Under the pieces are notes generated by a model. It worked only from the letters and a program-made list of their open reading frames with translations, was not told the origin of the DNA and ran no database searches. A stretch of 64,000 bases of DNA from Pyricularia pennisetigena (lineage: Eukaryota > Ascomycota > Sordariomycetes > Magnaporthales > Pyriculariaceae), in the NCBI RefSeq assembly GCF_004337985.1, contig NW_021940918.1, positions 1,922,001 through 1,986,000 on the forward strand, written 5' to 3'. A program made the translations under genes and the position numbers. This document shows positions 10,605 to 21,660 of the stretch, in pieces (within the stretch, counting starts at the first letter, position 1; every line of letters starts with the position of its first letter).

Positions 10605-12173
10605 TTATTTCTGGGCAGCAGCGCGGGCAGCAGCGGCCCTGATAGCAAGCCTGCCGCGGCCGCTGACGGTACGCGAGCGCCTGGTGACCTTGTTGGCCTC
10701 GCCGCCTTGAGCCTGCTCGTTCTTTTTGGCTTCGGCACCAGCGCCTGCTGTTCCTGCGTTTGCACCTTCGGCGGCCTTGTCGTTTCCACCCGCACCATTT
10801 TTGTCGGCCTCATTTTTGTTGGCGTTCTCGTTCTTCTTGGCATCGGCGGCATTATCCTTACCGGCGTTGGCGTTGTCTTTCCCAGCGTTGGCATTGTCTT
10901 TGCCCGCGGCTGCATTATCCTTGCCAGCCTTTTCTTTAGCAGCCTTTTCTTTAGCAGCCTTTTCGTTGGCAGCCTTATCCTTTTCAGCCTTTTTTTTGGC
11001 AGCCTTCTCCTTCATCTTTTGATCATGTTTCATCTTCTTTTCTTTTGCCTTGACCTCCTTCTCTTTTGCTTTGGCATCCTTTCCCTTGGCATCCTTTCCT
11101 TTGGCATCCTTTCCCTTGGCGTCTTTTCCTTTGGCATCCTTTCCTTTGCCCTCCTTGTTTGCCTCAGCTCCGGCTCCCTCACCAGCCTTGTTGTTTGCGT
11201 CGTTACCGGTCTGAGCCTTTTCCTCCTTTTTGGCTTCACCACCGCCAGCCTTGTTGTTTGCATCGTTACCGGTCTGGGCCTTTTCCTCCTTCTTGGCTTC
11301 ACCACCAGCGTTTGCCGTTCCTCCGTTTGCGTTTCCGGCACCAGCTTTGTTGTTTGCGTCATTACCGGTCTGGGCCTTTTCATCCTTCTTGGCTTCACCA
11401 CCAGCGTTTGCCGTTCCTCCGTTTGCGTTTCCGGCACCAGCTTTGTTGTTTGCGTCGTTACCGGTCTGGGCCTTTTCCTCTTTTTTGGCTTCACCACCAC
11501 CAGCCTTGTTGTTTGCATCGTTACCGGTCTGGGCCTTTTCCTCCTTTTTGGCTTCACCACCACCAGCCTTGTTGTTTGCATCGTTACCGGTCTGGGCCTT
11601 TTCGTCCTTCTTGGCCTCACCACCAGCGCCTGCCGTTCCTCCGTTTGCGTCTCCGGCACCAGCCTTGTTCTCTGCGACTACCAGCTTTTCACTGGCGGCG
11701 GCGGCCGCCTGCCCGCCGCCGCCGCCGCCGCCGTTGTTGTTCTTGGCTTCGGCGTTGCAATCCTTCTGCTGCTTCTCGCAATCGGCAACGCTGGCTTGAA
11801 GCTGCTTGCTGTTGACCGCAGTGGCGCAAGCGTTCTTCTGCCTGTCGCAGGATCGCTGCAGGGCGGCTCCGGCGTTGACAAATGTGTCGCCATCGACCGA
11901 GAAGGGGCGGTTGCCGTTGCCCTTGATGACTGGAGGAGCGGTGCCGCCCAGGTTGCCTTTGAAGGTTTGGATGTTTTCACCCTCGGCACGCTCTTGGACT
12001 GTGGGTCGTGGGGGAGAAGAGAAAGGGCGTCAGTGTCTGTCTATCCATCTGTATATTTACGGCTCGAGATTCTCGATGCATAACAAAAGGAGAGCAGCGG
12101 GGAAATTAAACTTACTGACGAGACCCTGGATAAGGGCGGGAAGGATGGCGACGAAGAAGGTGTTGGACTTCAT
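10605..12173 (-). CDS. Secreted four-cysteine protein with long Lys/Ala/Gly tandem-repeat tail
   Basis: Exons 12173-12116 and 11998-10605; the 117-nt intron has a GTAAGT donor and CACAG acceptor. Product 483 residues. A signal peptide (MKSNTFFVAILPALIQG) leads to a head domain with a conserved block FKGNLGG...RPFSVDGDTFVNAGAALQ and four cysteines (SCDRQKNAC and ADCEKQQKDC), seen in a family of fungal secreted proteins often mislabelled ribosomal protein s17. A Gly7 run follows. Then come six copies of GGEAKKEEKAQTGNDANNKA, two of them carrying an extra GAGNANGGTANA insert, five GKDAK units, and further EKAAK / GKDNANA repeats. The tail is highly basic and disordered, suggesting a wall-associated or aggregating role (inference). 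Repeat copies are nearly identical at DNA level, so copy number is probably unstable. Antisense frames across the repeats are open but are shadows. Confidence 0.8.
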
Positions 12174-13355
12174 TTTGATGATAAAGATTGTGGAAAAAGA
12201 AAAAAAAAAGGGTGATGTAAGTGGGGTTATGTATGTATTCTGTAAGGACAGAGATGGAAAGAAAGAAGAAGAAAATAAAGAAAATAAAGTAAACCCGTAC
12301 CCAAAACAAGCTCACAGAGCTGAAAGAATGGAAATGAAAGTTGTGTGAAGACTGAAAAAAAAAAGAAATGAAAGCTGATGAGTGATAGAAGCAAACAAGA
12401 TGCCGACAGTCGAGATCAAAGACCGTCTTATATACACCCGTCTGGCAGATGCAACGATCGGATGGCAGTTCACATAATCTCAACTTGGAGCCGGCCAAGA
12501 TACGCAATAGGCAGTAGAGACTTGACTCGTCTGCGTCTGAAGTCGGCAGAACCGAGACGATCTTACGGACCGCTGTGTTGGCTTGAAAACCATAAATTTA
12601 CCCTTATTTACAACCATATCCAAAGAGGAGACGGGCGCCGAAAATAGCACGATCAGCATGGTGTACCGCTGTTCTACACCGTGGTGTACTCAAGAAGTCG
12701 AACGAGTTTCTGAACTCGCCCGGAGCGAACGACTAAGTCTGAAGCGTATCGGAGAATCAGAAAAACAAGTTTTTTTTTTTTTTTTTTTTTTCTTTTTTCT
12801 TTTTTATCCCGGCCGACGGGTGTAACGCTATTGGACTGTAAACAAAGTTGCCAAGTTACGGGATGTAGATCAAGAACCCCCACCTACGATCAAATCATAG
12901 GTGTAAGTGGATCCTGCATACCAGCATCGTCCTTGTTGCGGCGGGGAGGGCATAGAGCGAGCGTATTAAGTATTTTGTTGTCGGCGGTTCATCTGACTAC
13001 GGGTACATAGTAGTCGAGCGGCTGACTAGACTATGCTGGCTGCTACCACCAGTCCGGGACATGACATAGTTACTCTGGAGAGAATATGGTATCCATGTCA
13101 ACCAATCGTATCACATCCCATCATGGTCAAGGGTTGACAACTGGCAGCACCTATGACCTGCGTGACACATACAACTAGTTTAACAAAGTACACATTACCC
13201 AGAATGGTTTCATCCATACCTGGGTTTCGTATCGGGAATCCGGACCTTTTTAAGATTTTGTGGGGTGTATAGCACTTGTAGTTCTTGTTTGTTGTTAAAG
13301 TTACTTCCAAGACTTTGTTGATCAACATAGTAGATGAACATAAATCATATTGACT

Positions 13356-13389
<34 letters not shown>

Positions 13390-13806
13390 AAAGAGATTCA
13401 TGTGTTGATTCATGACAATCATCACAGAGGAGACAGGACACGTCACAAAGTTTCCAGCCAGTTGCCTTTACACCAACGTACTTTTACTTTCTCCCCCCCT
13501 TGGAAGGTGCCCATCTTGTTTCTCTTAGAGTTGCCTTCCTTCCCGGAGCAACACAGCGATCATGTTTCCGAGCGTACAATTCCGGGGATTGCCCAAGTCG
13601 TCATGGCACCTTCCAACCAAGGTTAGAAATGATGTGCGCACTGAAGAGGTAAGATATGTCGGGAAGCTGGGATACTATCAGCAACTAAAGCGATCCGAAA
13701 CAAGAACCTCTGCTTCTCCTTAGAGCAATCCCTTGAATACTGAAACAAGTCCTGTCCAAAGCACGCATTGATACGACTTCATGCACCAGCAACTCATCAT
13801 CATACA
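12174..13806. other. Intergenic between divergent genes
   Basis: Promoter side of the repeat protein. A/G-rich tract 12190-12290, T run near 12771-12791 and a T28 tract near 13361-13388. No supported gene. Confidence 0.6.
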
Positions 13807-14808
13807 ATGACCAACCCATCGGATCCTCAACCCAGCCCTGCTCCCAGCCCTCCGCCCAGTCTTCCGCCCAGCCCTCCGACCCACCCCCGCGTCGTCCGCC
13901 CGGGCCTCCTTCAAGCATACCTCAGCATGCTGCCCATCATCCACGACTGTCTCGAGCGCAAGTACACACACGACGCCGACAACGAGACCCTGACGCTGCG
14001 CTACGCCGCTGAGGAGCTGCTGTTGGGCAACGACGCCAAGGCCTACGGCGTGCTGCGTGCCCACGAGTGCCCCTTCCCTCTGCCCGAGGATGGCTTCCCC
14101 GGCCGTCTGGATGCCACGCTGTTCAGCGAGCACGGGCTCCCCAAGGACGTGGCCCGCATCGTCGACAGCCGCAACCGCAACGAGATGGGCGAGCTGCGCG
14201 CCTTTGAGACGGCCGTCATGTACAACGGCTACGCCGTCCGGCCCACCATGACGCCCGAGGCCAGGCTGCTGCTCGACATGCGTGTAGCCTCGCACGCCCT
14301 CGTCGTCGCCCTGCTAAAGGCCCGCCTGCTGCTGGAGCTGCGCTGCCTCGCGGAGCTGAGTTCGGCGCTGCACCACCGCGGGCTCCCGCCTGAGGTCGTG
14401 GAGATGATCGCGCTGCAAATGCGGCACTGGGAGGGCCACGAGGTCGGGAGCCTTGTGTTTAGCCATGCCGGGCAGCCTTGTGGTGCGACGGCAGAGGGTC
14501 GGAAGAAGCTGCGGCATGTGGTTGCCAACGTGCACACATATATCCAAGAGCAGGAGGAGGGCATCCGTGACCTCACCCGCCTCCCCGCGGCAGAGCCGAT
14601 CGCTCAGTCGTACTTTTTGATTACAAGCGTCGACGCCATGGGTAGCACCGCCTCGGTTGGACGCTGGTTTGGTGTGCTCAGAGAGGATATCATATGGCGC
14701 GACTGTTGTCCCGCCGTCCATATGGCCTGGCATATGAATCCGGACGCCAGAAAGTTGGTCTGGGAACTTGGTGCCGCGGAAGAGCCACTTCGGAATATAC
14801 CTTGGTGA
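13807..14808 (+). CDS. Uncharacterised single-exon protein, 333 aa
   Basis: The frame is open from a non-ATG codon at 13768; the first ATG is at 13807 (MTNPSDPQ), preferred as start. The stop is at 14806-14808. The N-terminal 30 residues are a Pro/Ser run, followed by a mainly helical protein rich in Leu, Ala and Glu with strongly GC-biased third positions. Two similar short motifs, HGLPKDVARIV and RGLPPEVVEMIA, resemble the F-box-like LP-x-E-hydrophobic core and may mark an internal duplication, but no full F-box is visible. There is no signal peptide or transmembrane segment. Family not recognised. Confidence 0.72.
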   Translation: MTNPSDPQPSPAPSPPPSLPPSPPTHPRVVRPGLLQAYLSMLPIIHDCLERKYTHDADNETLTLRYAAEELLLGNDAKAYGVLRAHECPFPLPEDGFPGRLDATLFSEHGLPKDVARIVDSRNRNEMGELRAFETAVMYNGYAVRPTMTPEARLLLDMRVASHALVVALLKARLLLELRCLAELSSALHHRGLPPEVVEMIALQMRHWEGHEVGSLVFSHAGQPCGATAEGRKKLRHVVANVHTYIQEQEEGIRDLTRLPAAEPIAQSYFLITSVDAMGSTASVGRWFGVLREDIIWRDCCPAVHMAWHMNPDARKLVWELGAAEEPLRNIPW

Positions 14809-16223
14809 TGTAGGAGACATGCTTGATTGTATACTTAACTGCTGGGGTATGACAACCTACTTGGGGTCAGAATTAACTTCACCATATCAGAACAGAATGT
14901 TTCTCACTGGCGCCTCGTGTCATCAAGATGGCCGCAAATACGTATGGCCGAGCGATGTCCCTCCGGACTGGTCTTTGCCCCCGATCCTTAATAAAGCACC
15001 TTACTTCCGCCTCGCTCACCCAAGGGGCACTCCAGATTCCTGTGCTGCGCCATGAATCTACCTAAATCCTGTGACGTACATCCCCGCAGCCCTATGCTAA
15101 GCACCGGCTTCGGATCCGCCGATGGGTCCAGACTCCGTTGGTAGAAGGATGGAAGGGCGGACCACGGATCTCACGCGCGAGACGCAGCTACAGCGGCCAA
15201 ACGTCTAGCTCCTCTGCCGAGTGGTCGATAAAAACCTCGGCGGTCGAGTGTGACAGCGATGAGTCCTGCGCCAAAAAGCCAAAAGAATGGTTCATGCTCG
15301 TCGAGGAATCAGTGCTTGAGGCGGCTCAAGGCCTCGAAGGGAACTCAGCGGAAGGTTCCAAGGCCAACCTGGAAACCACCCAGTTATAGGGGAACAGGTA
15401 TCCGCTAGTAGGATGTAGTCGACCATCTCGGCTTCCGGAGAGACTTGCCTTGGCCATTATGATGAGACCCAAAATTTTGGGTGCGGGTTGAGTGGTCGAT
15501 GTTTATACACCCATATCTGCACAGCCTGGCTAATAAATGCCGCGAATTGGGCTGTGCTGCGAATCGCTGACAGCACGCAATAAATGGCAGGCGGCCTCGA
15601 CGTAGGAGTCAACTTGGCGGTTCCATTGCGAGTTTTTGGTCAGGATCGGCGAGTAGTCAGAAAAAAAAAAAAATCGCTGCCGAATTCGCAAAACTCCCTG
15701 AAGCGCTTGCTCTGGTTCTATAGTAGTATAGAATAGTTTTGGCGATGAACCGGATTCATGTCAAATTCTCCTTTGAAACATGAGACGAGAAACGGAGTAC
15801 TCCCTCGTTGCACATCATAGTAAAGCTCTCCAAGAATGAAACCCCGTCGAAGCCAAGAAAAAACCGAGATTAACGCGGCTCTGCCAAGCCCATTTTTCGG
15901 GACCGACAGAGCCCTTGCATGGGGTCCGGGGGGCGAAGAAGGCTGTCAATCCCTGGACCAAGTGAAACCAAAGTACACACCATCACCGAATCTGATAATA
16001 CTCAGAGCTGGTTAGGCGTGTCGTCAATCGGGGGGAAAGCGTGAGGTTTTCGGTCCCGAGATGGGGTCAAGGGTATGATGGTTTTTTGACCATTGAGGTG
16101 CCCATTGCCTGAAAGAGAAAAAAAAAAAAAGCTTTTCACAAATGTTGTCCATCAATGATGAAATAACCATATAATTTGCTTGAAACTGAAGAATTAGATC
16201 AGAGGTCAACCAAGCAAAGAATA
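14809..16223. other. Intergenic
   Basis: A short frame at 15138-15389 (containing KEWFMLVEESVLEAAQ) is open without an ATG or splice support. A13 near 15661 and A12 near 16120. No supported gene. Confidence 0.55.
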
Positions 16224-17126
16224 ATGTACCATTACGGCGGTCGCCCAGTCGCACAGGGCTTCGAGGTCGCCAACCCGACGTCTGGCTACAGCCAGGTCAA
16301 CGCCCAAGCACCACCCATACAGGCCTATTCCTCATATCGCACGAGCGCGTCAAAATACCTATTAGACGTTCATGAGGCCCCCGCAAACTACCCCGCGGGG
16401 ACTGAACAAAGGCGGGTTGTGCCCTTTGGCATGCGCCCCGTGGTGTTTGCTGCAATATTTCTGCTGGGTGGCATCCTTATAGGCGGCGCTATCGTTGGAG
16501 GGGTTGTTGGGTCGGTTATGGCAAGCCGGTAAGAAAAAAAAAAAGAAAAAAAAAAGACCGTTAGCTTTCTTTGCTCGGCGAACACAGCTGACATTGACTT
16601 TGTCGTGGGCTGTTCCAGAGTACAAACAGCAAAAGAATCAGCCGTAGCAGCAACAACTACAGAACCGCCGGCACCGACGACTACCAGTTTCCCGGGACCA
16701 TCGGAAGGCCCTTTCAGAGACTATACAACACCCCCTACCAAAGACATCGAGACGCTCCAGTTGAGCTGTCCGCGCCTGGATGGCACGTCCTTCACTGGCT
16801 TCGACGGCAAGCGCTTCAACATCGTCTGCGGCGTGGACGAGAATGGTCCCGGGCGGGAGGCGGTCGGCGAGATAAAAGACGTCAGCGCCTTTGTCGCGTA
16901 CAGTTTCCAAGATTGCCTCAACGCCTGCACCACCTACAATCGATTGTCGGGAAGGGATCCGGCCCGGCCGTCTTCTCTGATTTGTCGCGCCGCCGTGTTT
17001 CGGAGATCTCTCAATGACAATATTGCCCTGCGTGAAGGCGGGAACTGCTTCCTGAAGAACGCCACCAGAGCCTCTGGGAATCCTGGTCGGCCGAACACCG
17101 GCTTGTTGACTGGCCAGCTTTTGTAG
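16224..17126 (+). CDS. Single-pass membrane protein with Cys-rich ectodomain
   Basis: Exons 16224-16528 and 16619-17126. The intron has a GTAAGA donor and a CCAG acceptor, joining MASR to VQTAKES. The product is 270 residues. Layout: a short Tyr/Pro-rich cytoplasmic segment (1-70), one Gly-rich transmembrane helix (about 72-100, with GGILIGGAIVGG), a Thr/Pro/Ala linker (TTTEPPAPTTT), then an ectodomain with the pattern SCPRLDGTSF, FNIVCGVDENG, SFQDCLNAC, ICRAAVF and NCFLKNA. This arrangement is common in fungal plasma-membrane proteins with an apple/PAN-like cysteine domain. PAN-like domains bind protein or carbohydrate; that role is inference. ATG 16224 was chosen because upstream in-frame sequence has only a TTG. 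Confidence 0.82.
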
Positions 17127-17711
17127 TGATTATAGTCGCTGTAGAAGGCGGCAATAAAACTTCTGTAAAAAATTGTTCTGAGAGGCTGCTCGGCTGCCAG
17201 CAATGATTTTTTTTGTCGTGCAAGCGGGTGTCCACTGAGAACTGATGGCTGCTATCAATGCTGGTGTCCCTGCCTGTTCTGTTGATTCCAGACCAAGGCC
17301 GGGAAATGCTGTGCTTCGCCCTTTGATTAGAGGATAAACTTGATCATCAAGAGCCCCTTCATATTCCGTATTATGTACGGATTGGTGGTCGTATGCTGCA
17401 GCATACGTAGACAATCACCTCATCAAAACCAGGATTGAGACATATTGACAGAGTGGATAATTAATGTATTAGGTTTCGAGATAGAGTTGGTGCAGACCAG
17501 CGATACATGACTGGTCAGATCACACCTCCCAATAAGCTTCCTTGACGTTGGGAAGCCGAGGTGAAGACCCTTTTTGCCATGGCAATACGGTGCAGTGGCT
17601 TGATCTGCGCGATGCTTTCATAGCCGCCGATAAACAAAGCCAGCCATTGTTTTCGAGGCGCGATTTTGGTCTTTAGTAAGCAGTATGTTATATGGAAAAA
17701 CCGGGTTGAGC
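17127..17711. other. Convergent 3' intergenic region
   Basis: 585 bp between two convergent stop codons. Nothing beyond AT-rich UTR-like sequence. Confidence 0.6.
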
Positions 17712-19079
17712 TCATCGGACTTTCCGACCCGTCGTCGCTGCATCGCCTCGGCCAGACAGCCTAAGCCGGACGAATTTGCGCAACACGAGCATGCCATAAC
17801 AGCTGGTTGCAATCGCAAGAAAGGCCGAGGTTGCTGAGACACCTGGGAATGCCCAAAGATATTCCCGTATGTGGCTCATGATGTTCATGCCGTAAAAGGC
17901 AGAGAAGAAAGAGCCCACAGCTAAACCTAGTGTACCCATCCGGAACTTGAGGTCCAAAAGCATCAAGAGATTGCGGTTGGCGTCAAGAATTGCACTGACG
18001 CTGTAAAGGAGTAAACGAATCTGGTCAGTTGGCTTCTGAGATTGGATGCTGTGGTATCCTTTTCCAGCTTACCTCTCCTCCGTATTCCGGATGGTGACGA
18101 CCAGGTTCTGCGCCTCCTGCGCAATCTCGTCAAAGAGCCTGTAGTACGAGTCCAACAGCAATTCCACGGTGGTGAGATCGTCAAAAGTCGCCCTGGCCCG
18201 TCCCTCGGCTTTATCGGTGAGGTATAGCGCCGCCATTGAGTCTTCATAGTCCAGAACATCCTCCACGGCGGTCCGGACCAGCTCTGCCTGTTGTGCAAAC
18301 CTCGAAAGTTGATTGTGAAGATTCAGAAGAACATGTAGCTTCCGTCGATCCAAACCCGAATCCACCTCTTCTTCGAGTGATTTGAGTAGCTGTAACGCTG
18401 GTCCCTTGATGGTGTATAGCTCGCGCTCGAGTTCCGTCACTACGCATCCGAGAACTGCTTCAAGGGCCCGAAACTCATATGGCAGCGGAGCCGAGGATGC
18501 ATCATCCTTTGTTTGGGTCTGGCTGCCGTTGGTGGGCTGTCGAATCCTGTCTTGCAAATCACGCAAGAGGGCCGAGCGCGAGGCGGGCGAGACGGTTGAA
18601 GATGCATCGGGAGAGGACTGGAAGCTGTCGAAGAGAAGGACGCGGTTCCTTTGCACAAGAACCTTTAGGTGGAACAGGTGAAGAAGCACAGTCGTGGGTC
18701 GGATCAGGATATGCGACAGGGTGGAAGAATCAATCTTGCGAATATCTCTCGGCGCAAGACCGTACTTGGCCAGCAGCTCCGACCGGCTTGATGACACCGA
18801 CTGGGTGATGCTGCCGTGTTCGTCGACCTCGGTGTATCGCAATCTAGGCTCCGACTGTGCAGAGCCCTTCTCGGGGTGACCGAATCGACGGGAATGTGGC
18901 CAAGCATCAGTGCGAAATCTGGAGTTTGGTGGTGGCCGTCGAATGACGATCGACGACTGCCATGTGTTCGGCGGGATCGGGTATCGACCGTATATCCCTC
19001 CCAAACTGCGCGATGGCTTCAAGCACCAGGCATAGCCAAGGGAGCCATGTCTAAGCGCAAGGTGTGAGGCCAGTGGCAT
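17712..19079 (-). CDS. MRS2: CorA/Mrs2-type mitochondrial magnesium transporter
   Basis: Exons 19079-18073 and 18000-17712. The intron has a GTAAGC donor and TACAG acceptor; the junction reads RNTEE-S-VSAILDANRN. The product is 431 residues. The N-terminal region (SLGYAWCLKPSRSLGG) is basic and suits a mitochondrial presequence. Family blocks follow in order: KYGLAPRDIRKIDSS, VLLFDSFQ, ALEAVLGCVVTELE, a long helical coiled-coil segment, and the pore helix ending in the diagnostic FYGMN motif (GMN 373-375) with a second membrane helix after it. Mrs2 forms a pentameric inner-membrane Mg2+ channel supporting group II intron splicing and matrix Mg2+ balance. It could be the Lpe10/Mfm1 paralogue instead. 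Start is the first ATG after an in-frame TTG. Confidence 0.9.
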
Positions 19080-19660
19080 CAGGGACGATGGGTCTCGTCG
19101 CGTGGCTTGCTCGCTCAAGTACGGGAAGAGATGTGCTCCGCCCAGCCCGGAAGCAAGTCCGAGAAGAGGCGGAGCTCAAATATGTCTAAGCACCCATTGA
19201 CCTTTGCCAAAGCATGGAGGAACAGAAATTTGGTGACGCCGGATCAAAGGTGCATTAGCGAGAAAAGAAAAAAAAGGCACACGAGTCAATCGACGTCGGG
19301 TTTGAGCAAAAAAGCTCTTAGGCGGGAAAAGTTGCTAACTCTGTACTGGCAGAATCAGGGGCGGTGACAGGGGGTGAAGCGTGTAGCGTGCAGCGCTAGT
19401 AACGCATTAGCACGTGATGTCATGTCACCAATCTCGGCTTCGTGCCAGACATTTTCGATGCAGCTTCGCCTCTTTGTGATTGACTTAGGATCCAGATATT
19501 GACATGATCTTGGCAAAAATATCGAGACCGTTGCGTATTATTCTTTTCTTTTAATCTTGAAAGACCTGGCTTTCTGTTTTCAGGCGAAATGGCTGTGTTG
19601 CCAGCAGTCTAAAGGAGACATCCGAGAGGCAAAGGAAAAATCCCAAAAGACGTCGTCGCG
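19080..19660. promoter_or_regulatory. Bidirectional promoter region (MRS2 / exonuclease-like gene)
   Basis: 581 bp separating two divergent start codons. No TATA box or specific site was recognised with confidence. Confidence 0.4.
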
Positions 19661-20869
19661 ATGCTGTCGCAAGCAAGACCAAGAACTTGCACGCTACTCA
19701 GGCGACATGTTTATGCATTGAGTCCCAAGAACAACAGGCAATGGCAAGGAACCACCGCCTGGCAATTGGCAGTCCCAAATCGAATTGAGTCCGCTAGATG
19801 GGCGCATCAAAAATTCCGAAGGGCAAAAGGAGCACAGCCACCTCCACCTCCCTCCATCCTAAGTAAGCGCAACTGACCAGTAATTATTCCTTAATAAATA
19901 GCCTGCTTTTTGCATTGGAATTTTAAACTAATACACACACTCTTCTTCTTCTTCTTCTTTTGACCAGCCGCGTCACTGCGAGATCTGAGCCGCCTTGAGG
20001 TGACATCAAACGTGGTCGCAAAACCTCGCCATGTCAGTGACATGCTGCAAACCATCGCCCAACTTCCCCGTAGTACGGATCCTGTCCTGTACCTCGATTC
20101 CCAAGCTGCGAACTTGTCTCGGCATGGCGATATCTCCGTATTTGCCGTCTTTGTAGAGCCCAAGAGGCACGTCTATCTCATCGACGTCCAAGAGATGGGC
20201 GAGCTGGCCTTTACAACGAAGGGCTCTGGAATCTCGCTCAAGCAGGTACTCGAATCGGCCGACATACCCAAGGTTTTCTTCGACGTCCGTCCCGACGCGG
20301 ACGCGCTCTTTGGCATCTATGGCATTCGACTCCGGGGAGTGGAAGACGTCCAGGTTATGGAGAATGCGAAGCGGGTGGACTATTCCCGCCACTTTGTCCA
20401 CAGCCTCCTCCGCTGCATGGAACTCGACGCGCCGGTGGAGGAAGCACAGAGAGAAGCCTGGATCGAGACGAAGGAGAAGGGCCTGGCCCTGTTCGGGGCC
20501 GACGACGGCTCCTGGGAGCGTTTCAACGAGCGTCCGCTCTCTCAGGACTGCCAGGATTATTGCGTCCACCAGGTCAAGTGGCTCCCCTTGATCCGTTCTG
20601 CGTACGTCAAGAAACTTAGAGAGATGGACAGCGGCATGTCTTGGCCCTTGAGGACAGCTCTTGAGGCCAGGAAGCGGGTCGAAGAGGCACAATCGGTCTC
20701 GTACAACCAGAATTCACCACAAAATGTGCAAGGGCCATGGGGTGGCCTCAAGCCGAAAGCGTTCAAGCAGCGCCAACGTTATTTGAAGGCGAAGGCTGGT
20801 TCTGATAAAAAAGAGACCGAAGTTGCATCTACAGAGCCTGTAGCGGTTACTGCTCAAGGCTCGGAATAA
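19661..20869 (+). CDS. 3'-5' exonuclease-fold protein, catalytic residues substituted
   Basis: Exons 19661-19862 and 19968-20869. The intron has a GTAAGC donor, a CTAAT branch site and a CTT-rich tract before acceptor CCAG. The product is 367 residues. The N-terminus (residues 1-60) is basic with arginines and no acids, consistent with a mitochondrial presequence. The DnaQ-like/DEDDy fold is recognisable: ExoI YLDSQAANLSRHGDISVF (111-113), ExoII VFFDVRPDADALFG (about 172-183), ExoIII DYCVHQVKWLP (264-274). In active members ExoI is D-x-E and ExoIII carries an Asp after YC-x-x. Here those positions are Gln113 and Gln269, so nuclease activity is doubtful. Fungal relatives are annotated as 3'-5' exonuclease domain proteins. 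The protein may bind RNA without cutting it (inference). Confidence 0.85.
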
Positions 20870-21660
20870 TACGGCTTGACAATAGCCTTTCAAAACCGCT
20901 TGATCAGCTTTTAATGGCGTGCTTATGCTTTTGGCAGGTTGAATCCAACTGGGTCATCGGATTGTCTTCCATCGCTGGGGGAATGTATTTTTTATCAATG
21001 CATATAAGAGGTGGTCTAAACTAGACCAGGATATCCACTGGCAAGCTGTATAACATTGTATTTGGCTGCCATGATTAGACATAATTTCGTTCATCATTGA
21101 CATGGTTAAGTTACAGTTTTTTTTTTTTTTTTTTTTTTNNNNNNNNNNNNNNNNNNNNNNNNNNNNNNNNNNNNNNNNNNNNNNNNNNNNNNNNNNNNNN
21201 NNNNNNNNNNNNNNNNNNNNNNNNNNNNNNNNNNNNNNNNNNNNNNNNNNNNNNNNNNNNNNNNNNNNNNNNNNNNNNNNNNNNNNNNNNNNNNNNNNNN
21301 NNNNNNNNNNNNNNNNNNNNNNNNNNNNNNNNNNNNNNNNNNNNNNNNNNNNNNNNNNNNNNNNNNNNNNNNNNNNNNNNNNNNNNNNNNNNNNNNNNNN
21401 NNNNNNNNNNNNNNNNNNNNNNNNNNNNNNNNNNNNNNNNNNNNNNNNNNNNNNNNNNNNNNNNNNNNNNNNNNNNNNNNNNNNNNNNATTATGTCTTGA
21501 GAGCATGTAAGAGCCGCTACATAATAACAAGTTCTGCCGGCGTGAAAGAGAGATATGTCAAGGCAAACGCGGTTTGGTATTTTGAAAAAAGTCCAGCAGA
21601 AAACACAAACGTTTCCGACATTTTTTTTTCTTCTTCTTTTATTTGACTAACACCTACAAT
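20870..21660. other. Intergenic with 350-bp assembly gap
   Basis: T18 tract runs directly into N bases at 21139-21488. No gene visible in the readable part. Confidence 0.7.
21139..21488. other. Assembly gap (350 N)
   Basis: Run of N preceded by a T tract. Confidence 1.

Noticed and set aside
10707..12083. Long hydrophobic plus-strand frames (up to 458 codons) opposite the repeat protein
   Set aside because: They are antisense shadows of periodic Lys/Ala/Gly repeat codons on the minus strand, where signal peptide, intron and stop are coherent.
15138..15389. 83-codon plus-strand frame
   Set aside because: No ATG at the start, no acceptor identified and no conserved block beyond a short helix-like stretch.
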